The position numbers and the translations under genes are program-made. A stretch of DNA of 50,342 nucleotides from Calidithermus roseus (GTDB taxonomy: Bacteria; Deinococcota; Deinococci; Deinococcales; Thermaceae). Under the pieces are notes generated by a model that did not search any database, had not been told where the DNA came from, and worked only from the letters and a program-made list of their open reading frames with translations. Where the stretch lies: NCBI RefSeq assembly GCF_003574095.1, contig NZ_QWLA01000017.1, forward strand, positions 1 through 50,342, in the 5' to 3' direction. Shown piece by piece: positions 1-7,835 of this stretch; positions within the stretch are counted from its first letter, which is position 1; each line of letters starts with the position of its first letter.

Positions 1-1
1 G

Positions 2-100
2 ATGGGGCTGGAACCCCACTTCTATTCCGCCTCCTACGGCGCGCTCTTCGCGGTGGGCCACACCCTAGGCGGTCTGGCCTTCGCGGCGATGCTGGCCACC
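2..100 (+). other. Fragment of a plus-strand membrane protein, cut off at about position 100
   Basis: Plus-strand frame 2 reads GLEPHFYSASYGALFAVGHT and continues hydrophobically to about position 95. This looks like genuine protein and slightly resembles the LEPHW(F/Y)S segment of NrfD/ActF-type quinol oxidoreductase membrane subunits. Past about position 100 the frame becomes proline/arginine-rich, and the minus strand becomes recognisable ABC permease instead. The resemblance is from memory and weak. The fragment is too short to assign. Confidence 0.3.
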
Positions 101-873
101 CCCGCCAGACCCGCCAGCCCGCCGGTGATGAGGGCCATGATCAGCACCACTTTGGAGATGGAAATCCCGGCGTAGCGGGCCGCGCCGGGGTTCTCCCCCA
201 CCACCCGCAACTCGTACCCCAGCGTGGTGCGCGTGAGCAGGACCTGCAGGGCCAGCGCCAGGACAATGCCCAGCACCAGCGTGGGCCAGTGCACCAGCGT
301 GCCGGGGAGGGTGGGCAACTGCTCATAGGGTGCGAACTCGTCGGAATAAAGGAAACCCCGCACGTTCTGGCCCTTCCAGGGGCCGTTGATCAGGTAGATG
401 AGGATGTACTGGGCCACATAGTTGAGCATCAGGGTGCTGAGGATCTCGTTGACGCCGAGCCTCGAGCGCAGCCAGGCCGCCAGCAGCGCCCAGGCCCCGC
501 CCAGCAGCAGGCCCGCCACGAACATCGCCGGCAGGCTCAAGAGGGGCGGCAGCGGCAGGAACAGGGCCACCCCGCCCCCGGCGATGGCTCCCATGAGGAT
601 CTGGCCCTCGGCCCCGATGTTGAAGAACTGGGCACGGAAGGCCAGCGTCAGGCCCGCGCCCACCAGCAGGAGCGGGATGGTGCGGCGCAGCACCTCCGAT
701 AGGCCCTTCCAGTCGGTGAGGGTGCCCCGGAGCATGGTGCCGTAGGCCTCGAGGGGGCTCAAGCCGTAGGCGGCGAACACGACGCCCGCGATCAGCAAGG
801 CCACCGCGATGGCCCCCAGCGAGACCCAAAGAACGCGCAGGCGGGGCGGGTTGGGTTCGGGGATCAGCCTCAT
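34..873 (-). CDS. ABC transporter permease, nucleoside/simple-sugar type (YufP-like), C-terminus missing
   Basis: Membrane permease of the BMP/nucleoside ABC importer family. The 279 residues hold about seven hydrophobic segments and the family signatures FNIGAEGQILMGA (about residues 84-96) and NEILSTLMLNYVAQYI (about 142-157). Family members usually run to about 350 residues. Here homology stops after GLAGLAGV (about residue 260) and an unrelated 20-residue tail leads to a TAG at 34-36, so the last membrane segments are absent. The ATG (871-873) overlaps the stop of the ATPase gene (ATGA), so the two are translationally coupled. The truncation looks like a rearrangement junction near position 100 and probably inactivates the transporter unless an intact copy exists. 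Confidence 0.8.
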   Translation of the reverse strand: MRLIPEPNPPRLRVLWVSLGAIAVALLIAGVVFAAYGLSPLEAYGTMLRGTLTDWKGLSEVLRRTIPLLLVGAGLTLAFRAQFFNIGAEGQILMGAIAGGGVALFLPLPPLLSLPAMFVAGLLLGGAWALLAAWLRSRLGVNEILSTLMLNYVAQYILIYLINGPWKGQNVRGFLYSDEFAPYEQLPTLPGTLVHWPTLVLGIVLALALQVLLTRTTLGYELRVVGENPGAARYAGISISKVVLIMALITGGLAGLAGVASIAAKARPPRVWPTAKSAP

Positions 874-2408
874 CGCTCCCCCCCCAGTCCGGCCTGGGGC
901 ACGGCGGTCGGGGGCTGTGAGCCGGTCATCAGCAGGCCGATCTGCTCGCGGGTGAGGCTGCCGACCTCGAAGGGTCCTTGCAATCGCCCCTGGTAGAGCA
1001 CCGCCACCCGGTCGGCCAGGGCCAAGATCTCGTCGAGGTCCTCGGAGACCAGCAGCACCCCGGCCCCCTGGTAGGTCTTCTCGAGCAGGATCTGGTGCAC
1101 CTGCTCGGTGGCCCCCACGTCGAGCCCGTAGGTGGGGTGCACCGCCAGGATCAGCCGGGCCGAAGCGGCCAGTTCGCGAGCCAGGATCACCTTCTGAATG
1201 TTGCCACCCGAGAGCAGGCGGGTGGGGGTGGAGGGACTGGGGGTGGCGATGGCGTACTGCTGCACCTGGGTCCTGGCCCGCCGGCCATAAGCGGCGAGGT
1301 CACGCAGAAAGCCCTTAGCCAGCGGGGGCTTGCCGTACTCGCGCAGGGCCAGGTTTTCCTCCACCGACATCGGCGGGACCGTGCCCATGCCGATGCGGTC
1401 TTCAGGGATGTGGGCCACCCCCATCTCGAAGAGCCGGGCGGGATCGGCGGCCAGGGGCCGCCCCTGAAGGCTGAGCAACCCGGCTTCAGGCTTGCGCAGC
1501 CCGGCCAGCACCTCCACCAGTTCGCTCTGGCCATTGCCCGCCACCCCCGCCACGCCCAGAATTTCGCCCTCGCGCAGGCTGAAGCTCACGTCGCGCAGCG
1601 CAGGGAGGCCCCGGCTCGAGCGCGCCTGCAAGCCCTGCACCTCGAGCAGCACCCCTCCCAGCCTGGGCTCGGCCCGCTTGCGGTCGAAGCTCACGCTGCG
1701 CCCGACCATCAGCTCGGCCAGGCGGGGTTTGGAAGCCTCGGCCAGCGGTAGCTCGCCCACCACCCTGCCGCGCCGCAGCACGCTCACACGGTCGGCGATG
1801 GAGAGCACCTCGTCGAGCTTGTGGCTGATGAAGATCAGGGACTTGCCCGCCGAGCGCAGCTCGCGCATCACCTGGAACAGGGCTTCGGCCTCGTGGGGGG
1901 TCAGCACGCTGGTGGGCTCGTCGAGGATCAGCACCCGCGCCCCCCGCAACAGCGCCCGCAGGATCTCGATGCGCTGCTTCTCGCCGGGCGAGAGCTGGTG
2001 CACGCGGGCGTGGGGATCAACCTCGAGGCCATAGCTGCGGGCGAGTTGCTCGATGAGGGGCGCCATGCGCTGGGCCGGAAACCAGAAACGCCCCACCCCC
2101 AGGGCCAGATTCTCGGCTACGGTATGCCGTCCTACCAGCAGGGGGTGCTGGGGCACCAGGCCGATGCCCAGCCGCAGCGCGTGGGCCGGTGAGGCGATGT
2201 GCACGGGCTGGCCATCGATGCGAATCTCGCCCTCATCGGGGCGGTAGAGCCCGTAGAGGATGCTGACCAAGGTGGACTTCCCCGCCCCGTTCTCGCCCAG
2301 CAGGGCCAGCACCTCGCCCTCCTTGAGCTCGAGGTCTACCCTGTCATTGGCGACGACCCCCGGAAAACGCTTGGTAATGCCGGACAGTTGGAGGATGGTT
2401 TGCGCCAC
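870..2408 (-). CDS. ABC transporter ATP-binding protein, two-domain nucleoside/simple-sugar type (YufO-like)
   Basis: Cytoplasmic ATPase that energises the downstream permease. It has 512 residues with two tandem ATPase halves. The first has Walker A GENGAGKS (about residues 38-45), the signature LSPGEKQR and Walker B LILDEPTS. The second has the degenerate P-loop GVAGNGQS (about 290) and signature LSGGN, as is usual for RbsA/YufO proteins. It starts at GTG 2406-2408, preceded by GAGAGGGAGAGG, a good ribosome-binding site. Its stop overlaps the permease start. No substrate-binding lipoprotein gene is visible in the window; such genes usually lie upstream, and here the upstream neighbour is spoIID. 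Confidence 0.9.
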   Translation of the reverse strand: MAQTILQLSGITKRFPGVVANDRVDLELKEGEVLALLGENGAGKSTLVSILYGLYRPDEGEIRIDGQPVHIASPAHALRLGIGLVPQHPLLVGRHTVAENLALGVGRFWFPAQRMAPLIEQLARSYGLEVDPHARVHQLSPGEKQRIEILRALLRGARVLILDEPTSVLTPHEAEALFQVMRELRSAGKSLIFISHKLDEVLSIADRVSVLRRGRVVGELPLAEASKPRLAELMVGRSVSFDRKRAEPRLGGVLLEVQGLQARSSRGLPALRDVSFSLREGEILGVAGVAGNGQSELVEVLAGLRKPEAGLLSLQGRPLAADPARLFEMGVAHIPEDRIGMGTVPPMSVEENLALREYGKPPLAKGFLRDLAAYGRRARTQVQQYAIATPSPSTPTRLLSGGNIQKVILARELAASARLILAVHPTYGLDVGATEQVHQILLEKTYQGAGVLLVSEDLDEILALADRVAVLYQGRLQGPFEVGSLTREQIGLLMTGSQPPTAVPQAGLGGER

Positions 2409-2510
2409 AGCCTCTCCCTCTCGGGGTGCATCTTACCTGAAGGTCGGCGGTCGGTAGCCAAACGCTGCACCCTTCACCACCCGATCGCCGCTCTTCGCCA
2501 GCGACTCAGA

Positions 2511-2560
2511 GCGGTTCCCACAAACACCCGCCGGGATCGGCGGGTGTTTGTGGGAACCGC
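2511..2560 (-). terminator. Strong hairpin after the spoIID-like gene
   Basis: A perfect 23-bp inverted repeat (2511-2533 with 2538-2560) and a 4-base loop GGAT, directly after the spoIID-like stop codon (2563-2565). No clear T-run follows on the minus strand, so it may act as an RNA-stabilising or factor-dependent terminator. It separates the recO-spoIID transcript from the ABC genes. Confidence 0.7.
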
Positions 2561-2562
2561 GA

Positions 2563-4080
2563 TCACTTATCCGCTTTCAACACGGTCAGAGTCGTGCCGG
2601 GATAGAAGTGCTCGAGGATTTCCCGGTGGCTCTTGCCCGCCCTGGCCAGGCCCCTGGCGCCGTACTGGCTCATGCCGACCCCGTGCCCGTAGCCCCCGCC
2701 CCAGAAAGTCAAGCGTTGCAAGTTGCCAGCAGCGCGTTCTTCCTCCCAGGCGAAGGCTGCGCTGGGCAGGGCCGGGAAGTTGGGGCTCGAGACGCCGTTG
2801 AAGCGCTCGAGCAGGATATCCGGCCCCCCGGTATAGCGCCTGTCGGGTCGGATCAGGCTGCGGATGTTGGACTCGCGCCCCACCCAGTAGCGTCCCCTGC
2901 TGGTGCTGATCTCCAGCTCGGTGATGTAGCCGCCGGAGGTACGCCTCAGGACCTTGAGGCCCTCGAGGGTGCCCAGCTCGAACTCAGGGCGCTCAGGGGC
3001 GTAGCGTCCCTCGACGGTACGCACGAACTGGGGCGAGGCGCGCCGCAGGGCGGGGAGGGTCTTGGATAGGATGGCCTCGAGTTCCTCCCGGCTCAGGGTC
3101 AAGCGCCAGCGAAACAGCGAGGATTCGCCGTCGTAGAAGCCCTCGGGGCTCCAGTTTTTGAAGAACCCCAGGGCTTGCCCTTCGCCGGTGATGTTGACGG
3201 TGAGTGGATTGGCCTGGGTTCTGGCCCTGAGGTAGGCCACCCGGTCGCGGTCGGGCCAGACCTCCTCGATGCTGGCAGTGGAGCCAGGTGAGGTGGAGAA
3301 GTAATAGGTCTGGACGGCTTCGCCGCGGTAAGTCAGGACCTGCCCCAAGGTTTCCGCTACGGCCTGGTCGGTGAGGGACTGAGGTGGTTGGGCGTTGTAG
3401 AGCTGTTCGCTGGTGCTGTCGTCGAGGTCGGCCCCGAAGGACTTCCAGTAGTTGCGCTCGGGGGGCGCGCTCATGCGGCTATAGGCGTAGGTGCGGGCCG
3501 CCACCGCCTGGGCCTTGAGGGCCTCGAGGGGAAAGGTGGGGGGCATCTCGCTGGGCAGCACCCGGCGCAGGTATTCCTGCATGTCAAGCTGGTTGACGAC
3601 GAGCAGCCTGCCCTCCCGCAGGCTCAGGTGGAGGCTGCCGGGATACTCGGGAAAGAAGCCGGCGCGGTTCTTGGCCCCGATCAGGAAGCGGGTACCAGGC
3701 TGGGCTTGGGGGCTCGGTGACACCTCCGCGAAGGCACCTAGGTCGTAGCTCTGGCCCAGCACGCTGGCCCGGATCTGCCCGTTCTCCACCGTGAAGCGAA
3801 TCGGACCGTCCCCTAGGCTGCTGAAGGCCGGCCTCAGGCTCTGAGGGCCGGGTCCACCCCGTACCTGGGCGCGCTCGTAGAGGGGGATGACCTCGAGGCT
3901 GTCGAAGAGGTAGAGACCGGGACCCGACGACAGCAGCACCCGGATGCTCTGCCCGCTCAGGGGAGGGAGCGAGGGCACAGGCTCAGACAAAGGCGAAGGC
4001 TCGGCCTGCCGCAGGGAAAACAGCGCCGCCAAGGCGGCACAAGCGAACAGCGCACTCAGGTACATCCGGCTCATTTTCAC
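2563..4080 (-). CDS. SpoIID/LytB domain protein, exported
   Basis: A 505-residue SpoIID-type protein, probably a peptidoglycan-remodelling (lytic) or amidase-enhancing factor acting outside the membrane. The N-terminus is a signal peptide or anchor (MKMSRMYLSALFACAALAAL). Family motifs are EYLRRVLPSEMP and LKAQAVAARTYAYSRM (about residues 167-205) and, near the C-terminus, GYGHGVGMSQYGARGLA and EILEHFYPGTTL. These are the parts conserved between sporulators and the many non-sporulating bacteria that carry the family. The ATG overlaps the recO stop by 4 bases, so the two are co-transcribed. Nothing here suggests sporulation. Confidence 0.88.
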   Translation of the reverse strand: MKMSRMYLSALFACAALAALFSLRQAEPSPLSEPVPSLPPLSGQSIRVLLSSGPGLYLFDSLEVIPLYERAQVRGGPGPQSLRPAFSSLGDGPIRFTVENGQIRASVLGQSYDLGAFAEVSPSPQAQPGTRFLIGAKNRAGFFPEYPGSLHLSLREGRLLVVNQLDMQEYLRRVLPSEMPPTFPLEALKAQAVAARTYAYSRMSAPPERNYWKSFGADLDDSTSEQLYNAQPPQSLTDQAVAETLGQVLTYRGEAVQTYYFSTSPGSTASIEEVWPDRDRVAYLRARTQANPLTVNITGEGQALGFFKNWSPEGFYDGESSLFRWRLTLSREELEAILSKTLPALRRASPQFVRTVEGRYAPERPEFELGTLEGLKVLRRTSGGYITELEISTSRGRYWVGRESNIRSLIRPDRRYTGGPDILLERFNGVSSPNFPALPSAAFAWEEERAAGNLQRLTFWGGGYGHGVGMSQYGARGLARAGKSHREILEHFYPGTTLTVLKADK

Positions 4081-4763
4081 CGCACCGCATTAGAGTTGTT
4101 TAGCAGTACCATCGAGCCGAGTTCACCCACGGTATAGCGGATGTGGGCCAGCAGGGCCTGCATCAGGCGGTCGAGGGGGGCTTCCTGCAGGGCGTCGATG
4201 GCCTCGCTGCCGGGAAGGCGCAGCACGGCAGCCAGAGCCTCGAGCCCCTCCAAGCCCAGGTAGACCCCGCCCCTGGTGCTCAGGTCCCCATCGAGCAGGT
4301 GGGTGCCCTCCCCGCTCAGGTTGGGAGCCAGCCCCGCCGCTTTGAGGATGCGCCAGCCCCCCCAGATGGCGACCAGGCGGGGGTTGGGGTGCTTGGCCAC
4401 GCCCCTGAGCGCCGAGACCAGCAGGGGCCACACCCGGCCCGCCACCTCGGGGGAGGCCACCCGGAAGGCCAGTTCGGCCAGGAAGGAGGCAAAGGGGAAG
4501 CGCTGGGGGTGCTCGAGGCCCTCCAGCCGTCCCACCAGTTCAGCCTGGGTGAGGGTGGGAAGGTCGGAGCCAGGTTTCTGGTAGACCTGAAAGCGTAGGT
4601 GGTGAAACAGCGACAGCCGCCCGCTGCGCCCCGAAGGGCGCATGGCCTTGCGGGCTACGGCCTGGCTGGCCCCCTCCGGTCCTACGAAGGAGAGGATCAC
4701 GTCGCCACCGGGCATGGCCTTGCGACCCACGACCAGGGCCTCGAGGGTGTGGTAGCGCTCCAC
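4077..4763 (-). CDS. recO: DNA repair protein RecO
   Basis: RecO anneals single strands and helps load RecA in the RecFOR pathway. The 228-residue product has the N-terminal OB-fold start with the RecO-like opening (YHTLEALVVGRKAMPGGDVI), the basic stretch ARKAMRPSGRSGRLSLFHHL, and a helical C-terminal half. Length fits the family. The zinc-binding cysteines of some RecO proteins are absent. The start is GTG 4761-4763. A TAGCAT box lies 6 bases upstream (4770-4775), suggesting a leaderless mRNA. The stop overlaps spoIID. Confidence 0.8.
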   Translation of the reverse strand: MERYHTLEALVVGRKAMPGGDVILSFVGPEGASQAVARKAMRPSGRSGRLSLFHHLRFQVYQKPGSDLPTLTQAELVGRLEGLEHPQRFPFASFLAELAFRVASPEVAGRVWPLLVSALRGVAKHPNPRLVAIWGGWRILKAAGLAPNLSGEGTHLLDGDLSTRGGVYLGLEGLEALAAVLRLPGSEAIDALQEAPLDRLMQALLAHIRYTVGELGSMVLLNNSNAVR

Positions 4764-4769
4764 TTCCCC

Positions 4770-4775
4770 ATGCTA
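4770..4775 (-). promoter_or_regulatory. -10 box (TAGCAT) for leaderless recO mRNA
   Basis: On the minus strand TAGCAT ends 6 bases before the GTG of recO. There is no -35 consensus. The spacing matches the TANNNT leaderless-promoter pattern of Deinococcus-Thermus bacteria seen at many starts in this window. Confidence 0.45.
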
Positions 4776-4836
4776 CCGGAGTGAAGCCGCTTTGCCGTCA
4801 TCTGGGTTGCGGTCAGTTGCGGTCGGCCTCTGGCCT

Positions 4837-5265
4837 CTACGCCTGCGCCGTGCTGCCGCCGGGCATTTTGAACTCGTCCACGCCGGCTTGCTTGAGCACC
4901 TCCTCGGCGATGAGGATCTCGGCTCCCGTGCGCAAGGCCAGGGCCAGGCTGTCGGAGGGGCGGGCATCGACGTCGTACTCTACCCCGCGCTGCTCGAGGA
5001 TCAACCGGGCGTAGAACGTGCCTTCCTTGAGCTCGACGATCTCGACGCGGTGCAGCTTGACGCTGAGCAGGTCCAGCACCGAGGCAAACAGGTCGGGCAG
5101 CAGGGGTCGAGGGGGCTTCTCCTCAGAAAAAGCCGCGAGGATATGCTGGGCCTCGAGGTGACCGATCACGATGGGCAAAATAGGGCCATTCTCGGCCCTA
5201 AGCAGTACGATCACGCTGCCGGAGTTGGGTTCCAAGCCCAGATTTTCCACTTTGGCCGGTACCAT
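4837..5265 (-). CDS. Bifunctional nuclease family protein (DUF151)
   Basis: A 142-residue protein of the bifunctional nuclease (BFN/DUF151) family, reported in other organisms to have DNase and RNase activity. Family features seen are the opening MVPAKVENLGLE, the LPIVIGHLEAQHI segment (about residues 30-42), and the DARPSDSLALALRTGAEI motif (about 100-117), the best-conserved part. It starts at ATG 5263-5265 behind TTTCAGGAGGGAGCG, a strong ribosome-binding site, and a TATACT -10 box lies at 5291-5296. It lies upstream of recO and on the same strand, 73 bp away. The cellular role in this organism is unknown. Confidence 0.85.
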   Translation of the reverse strand: MVPAKVENLGLEPNSGSVIVLLRAENGPILPIVIGHLEAQHILAAFSEEKPPRPLLPDLFASVLDLLSVKLHRVEIVELKEGTFYARLILEQRGVEYDVDARPSDSLALALRTGAEILIAEEVLKQAGVDEFKMPGGSTAQA

Positions 5266-5290
5266 CGCTCCCTCCTGAAAGTTCGTATTC

Positions 5291-5296
5291 AGTATA
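5291..5296 (-). promoter_or_regulatory. -10 box (TATACT) of the DUF151 gene
   Basis: TATACT on the minus strand, 25 bases upstream of the ATG, followed by an AGGAGG ribosome-binding site. This is a conventional leadered promoter, unlike the leaderless ones nearby. No good -35 is visible. Confidence 0.45.
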
Positions 5297-5360
5297 GGCG
5301 CTGATCCTTGTTGCCGGGTGTGTGGCTTTGGGGATGCTGCCCCAAACTACACGCTTACGA

Positions 5361-5366
5361 TAAACT
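5361..5366 (+). promoter_or_regulatory. -10 box (TAAACT) for leaderless phosphoribosyltransferase mRNA
   Basis: TAAACT ends 6 bases before the GTG at 5373. This favours GTG 5373 over the upstream in-frame TTG at 5367, which directly abuts the box. Confidence 0.5.
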
Positions 5367-5372
5367 TTGGGG

Positions 5373-5912
5373 GTGAAAACTTACCCAGTCAACATCGCGG
5401 GAGTCAAGCGCGAGTTGCCGGTCGTGCAGGTGGGGCCGGGAGTGGCCGTGGCCCTGCTCAACCTGCTGGGCGACACGGAACTGGTCGAAGCGGCAGCCCA
5501 GGCCCTAGCTGAGAAACTGCCTGCTGAGGTAGAAACCCTCATCACCCCTGAAGTCAAGGCGGTTCCTCTGGCCCACGCGCTCTCCCGTCTCACCGGTAAG
5601 CCCTATGTCGTAGCCCGCAAGACCGAAAAACCCTACATGATCAACCCCGTGACCCGCACGGTGATCTCCATCACTACGGGTAAGCCCCAGCTCCTGGTGC
5701 TCGACGGCACCGACGTGCCCCTGGTCAGAGGCAAGAAAGTCGCCATCGTAGACGACGTAGTCTCCACTGGCAGCACCCTCAAGGGCCTGCGCGAGCTGAT
5801 CGAGGATGTGGGCGGCCAGATGAGCGCGGTGCTGGCGGTTTTCACCGAGGGAACCCCTCGCGATGACGTGGTGGCCCTGGGGCACCTGCCCCTCTTCGAG
5901 CCGGAACGGTAA
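5373..5912 (+). CDS. Phosphoribosyltransferase family protein, intact PRPP loop
   Basis: A type I phosphoribosyltransferase of about 179 residues, similar in layout to adenine/xanthine PRTases and the PurR-like effector domain. The PRPP-binding loop [13 protein letters not shown] (about residues 123-135) has both acidic residues and the STGST phosphate loop, so catalysis is plausible. The upstream [14 protein letters not shown] segment (about 76-89) matches the usual flexible-loop region. It starts at GTG 5373, chosen from the TAAACT box 6 bases upstream. A paralogue follows after 20 bases (5933-6475), so the two are co-transcribed. The base substrate (adenine, xanthine or other) cannot be told from sequence. 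Confidence 0.8.
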   Translation: MKTYPVNIAGVKRELPVVQVGPGVAVALLNLLGDTELVEAAAQALAEKLPAEVETLITPEVKAVPLAHALSRLTGKPYVVARKTEKPYMINPVTRTVISITTGKPQLLVLDGTDVPLVRGKKVAIVDDVVSTGSTLKGLRELIEDVGGQMSAVLAVFTEGTPRDDVVALGHLPLFEPER

Positions 5913-5932
5913 ACTAGGAATCGAGGTCAAAA

Positions 5933-6475
5933 ATGAGCATGGACACCTACCCTATCACGGTGGGCCGTGTCACCCGGCACGTGCCTCTGGTCGAAACCCT
6001 CCCCGGCGTCAGGATCCCCCTGATCGAGCTGATGGGCGATGTCGAGCTGGTCAACGCAGCAGCAGAAGCCCTGCTCAAACACCTGCCCCCCGAAACCGAC
6101 TACCTGCTGACCATGGAGACCTCGCCCATCGTGCTGGCCCACGCCATGAGCGAGATGTCAGGCAAGCCCTACGTCGTCGTGCGCCGTCGTCGCCGCCCCT
6201 ATATGCAAGACCCCATCATCCAGGAAGTGCAGTCGCTCACCCTGGGCGTCAGTGAGACCCTGTGGCTCGACAGCCGCATGGCCGAGAAACTCTTGGGCCA
6301 GAACGTGAGCCTGGTGGTGGACGTGGTCTCCTCGGGCGGGACGATCATGGCGCTCGAGAAGGTCGCCATTCGTGCCGGAGCCAAAGTAGTCGCCCGCCTG
6401 GCGGCCTTCCACCAGGGCACCAACAAGCTGCCCGTCACCTTCCTGTCAGAAATCCCCATCCTGCAGACGGCCTAA
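5933..6475 (+). CDS. Phosphoribosyltransferase paralogue with altered PRPP loop
   Basis: A 180-residue homologue of the preceding gene, with the same order of motifs (TYPITVGRVTRHVPLVETLPGV matched to [22 protein letters not shown]). The PRPP loop has changed: it reads SLVVDVVSSGGT (about residues 126-137), with one acidic residue instead of the VDD pair and SSGGT instead of STGST. The flexible loop is very basic (VVVRRRRRPYM). The enzyme may be weak, may use another donor, or may act as regulatory partner of its neighbour. It starts at ATG 5933 behind GAGGTC. A bidirectional hairpin follows the stop. Confidence 0.75.
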   Translation: MSMDTYPITVGRVTRHVPLVETLPGVRIPLIELMGDVELVNAAAEALLKHLPPETDYLLTMETSPIVLAHAMSEMSGKPYVVVRRRRRPYMQDPIIQEVQSLTLGVSETLWLDSRMAEKLLGQNVSLVVDVVSSGGTIMALEKVAIRAGAKVVARLAAFHQGTNKLPVTFLSEIPILQTA

Positions 6476-6493
6476 ACGCTACAGAACGCTCGC

Positions 6494-6521
6494 AGGGCGC
6501 ACCGGAAGCAGGGTGCGCCCT
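6494..6521. terminator. Bidirectional hairpin between convergent genes
   Basis: A perfect 10-bp stem (6494-6503 with 6512-6521), loop GGAAGCAG, placed between the phosphoribosyltransferase stop and the converging esterase gene. It overlaps the esterase stop (TAG at 6520-6522). No T-run. Confidence 0.6.
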
Positions 6522-7176
6522 AGCCCTTCCGGCGCTGGGCAAAGAGCCAGCGGGGAAGTTCTTCGTCGGCGTAACCCCTGTCCCAGACGGCGTGGCCCAC
6601 GTTGTCGTACTCGGTGAAGCGGTGGACTTTGTTGCCGCCCTTCTCCAGCGCCCGCCTCAGCACCCGGCTGAACTCCACGGGCACCACCTCGTCGTCGGTG
6701 CCGTGGAAGTTCCATACCGGCAGGTGTTGCAGGCTGAACATCACCCGGAAAGGGTCGGCGGCCCCGCACATGGGGGCGATGGCGGCGAAGCGGTCGGGGT
6801 AGAAGCAGGCCAGGTTCCAGGTGCCGTGGCCGCCCATGGAGAGCCCAGTGAGGTAAAGGCGGTCGGGGTCGGTGCCAAACTCCCGCTCCAGCCGCCCGAT
6901 CAGCCGGTAGACCGACTCGAGGACGAAGCCCTCCCAGCGCAGCCCCTCGGGGCACTGCGGCATCGCCACGATGCCCGGCCAGCGCTCAGGATGCTGCTTG
7001 AGGTACTTCGGAAGCCCTACGGTAGTCTGTTTTCTGCCGTCACAACCACGCTCGCCCGAGCCGTGCAGGAAGACCACCAGCGGCCAGCCCTCTTTGGGCG
7101 GGGAGCCACCGGGAACGTACAGCGCGTAGGGCAGGGTGTCGAAGGCGGCTTTGCGGTAGCGGAAGCGCACGCTCAT
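6520..7176 (-). CDS. Alpha/beta hydrolase (carboxylesterase/predicted peptidase type)
   Basis: An alpha/beta-hydrolase of 218 residues with no signal peptide. The oxyanion region is VVFLHGSGERG (about residues 33-43). The nucleophile elbow is TGLSMGGHGTW (Ser near 114), the acid is in FHGTDDEVVP (about 158-167), and the histidine is in YDNVGHAVWD (about 190-199), so the triad is complete. The layout is that of dienelactone hydrolase/LpqC-like esterases in which the insert before the nucleophile reads SVYRLIGRLEREFGTDPDRLYL. It starts at ATG 7174-7176, five bases after the thioesterase stop, so it is probably the last gene of the mutA-thioesterase run. The substrate is unknown. Confidence 0.85.
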   Translation of the reverse strand: MSVRFRYRKAAFDTLPYALYVPGGSPPKEGWPLVVFLHGSGERGCDGRKQTTVGLPKYLKQHPERWPGIVAMPQCPEGLRWEGFVLESVYRLIGRLEREFGTDPDRLYLTGLSMGGHGTWNLACFYPDRFAAIAPMCGAADPFRVMFSLQHLPVWNFHGTDDEVVPVEFSRVLRRALEKGGNKVHRFTEYDNVGHAVWDRGYADEELPRWLFAQRRKG

Positions 7177-7181
7177 GGCCC

Positions 7182-7595
7182 TCAGTCTAGGGCCTTGTCC
7201 AGCACCGCCAGCGTCACAGTGGCCTTGGAGACCAGCTTTTGCGTGTACAGCTCCGACTCGACGACGCTCAGGCTCTTCCCCGGCTTGAGCACCTGGGCCC
7301 GGCAGCGCAGGCGCTCGCCCTGGGCCGGGCGCAGCAGGTTGATCTTGAACTCGACCGTCAGGACGTACTGGCCCGGCCTAATGAGCGTGGCAGCGGCGGT
7401 CCCCGCGCTGTGATCGGCCATCGTCGCCTGCACGCCCGCGTGGATGAAGCCGTCCTGCTGCTGGTGCCGCTCGCCGATCTCGATCTCGGTCTCGCACCAG
7501 CCCTCGCCCGCGTCCACCAGCCGCATCCCGAGGTGGCGGATGAAGTGGGCGGTCTGGTAGAGACGCTGGATCTCCTCGAGGTTGATGGGCTTCAT
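7182..7595 (-). CDS. PaaI-type hotdog-fold thioesterase
   Basis: A 137-residue hotdog thioesterase that would hydrolyse acyl-CoA or aryl-CoA esters in the cytoplasm. The core QQDGFIHAGVQATMADHSAGTA (about residues 46-67) holds the HxG(V)xxxxxD arrangement of the PaaI group, followed by EFKINLLRPAQGERL. It starts at ATG 7593-7595. A longer upstream reading exists but overlaps the preceding small gene and lacks family similarity. It sits in a minus-strand run after methylmalonyl-CoA mutase, compatible with acyl-CoA housekeeping. Confidence 0.85.
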   Translation of the reverse strand: MKPINLEEIQRLYQTAHFIRHLGMRLVDAGEGWCETEIEIGERHQQQDGFIHAGVQATMADHSAGTAAATLIRPGQYVLTVEFKINLLRPAQGERLRCRAQVLKPGKSLSVVESELYTQKLVSKATVTLAVLDKALD

Positions 7596-7599
7596 GGCT

Positions 7600-7782
7600 T
7601 TATTTTCGCCATGCGCTGATTTTCTGCTTGAGTTCCTCGGTAGACAGCACACGGTTGGCGCGGGAGTCCTCCAGAGCGCGATCTACCATCCGGGCGAACG
7701 CCAGCTCACGCAGGATTTCCTCAAAGCTGCTGTCTTCGGGCTGCTCCTCGATGATCCGGGTCATGCGCTCCTTGAGCGACAC
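7600..7782 (-). CDS. Small helical protein, unknown
   Basis: A 60-residue charged protein beginning VSLKERMTRIIEEQPEDSSF. It resembles the small 'addiction module' antidote-like proteins that share an EEILRELAFARMV-type helix, but no toxin partner is adjacent: the next gene downstream is a thioesterase. The start was taken as GTG 7780-7782 because a TATGCT box lies 6 bases upstream (7789-7794). It lies between mutA and the thioesterase. A much longer reading frame upstream would overlap the end of mutA and is not credible. Confidence 0.5.
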   Translation of the reverse strand: MSLKERMTRIIEEQPEDSSFEEILRELAFARMVDRALEDSRANRVLSTEELKQKISAWRK

Positions 7783-7835
7783 GCCTGGAGCATAGCTCAC
7801 GCTCGCACCCGCATACCAACGTCGGATGTCAAGGC

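Noticed and set aside
5367-5372. TTG at 5367 as start of the first phosphoribosyltransferase
   Set aside because: It abuts the TAAACT -10 box. GTG 5373 is at the usual leaderless distance, and the paralogue aligns with the shorter start.
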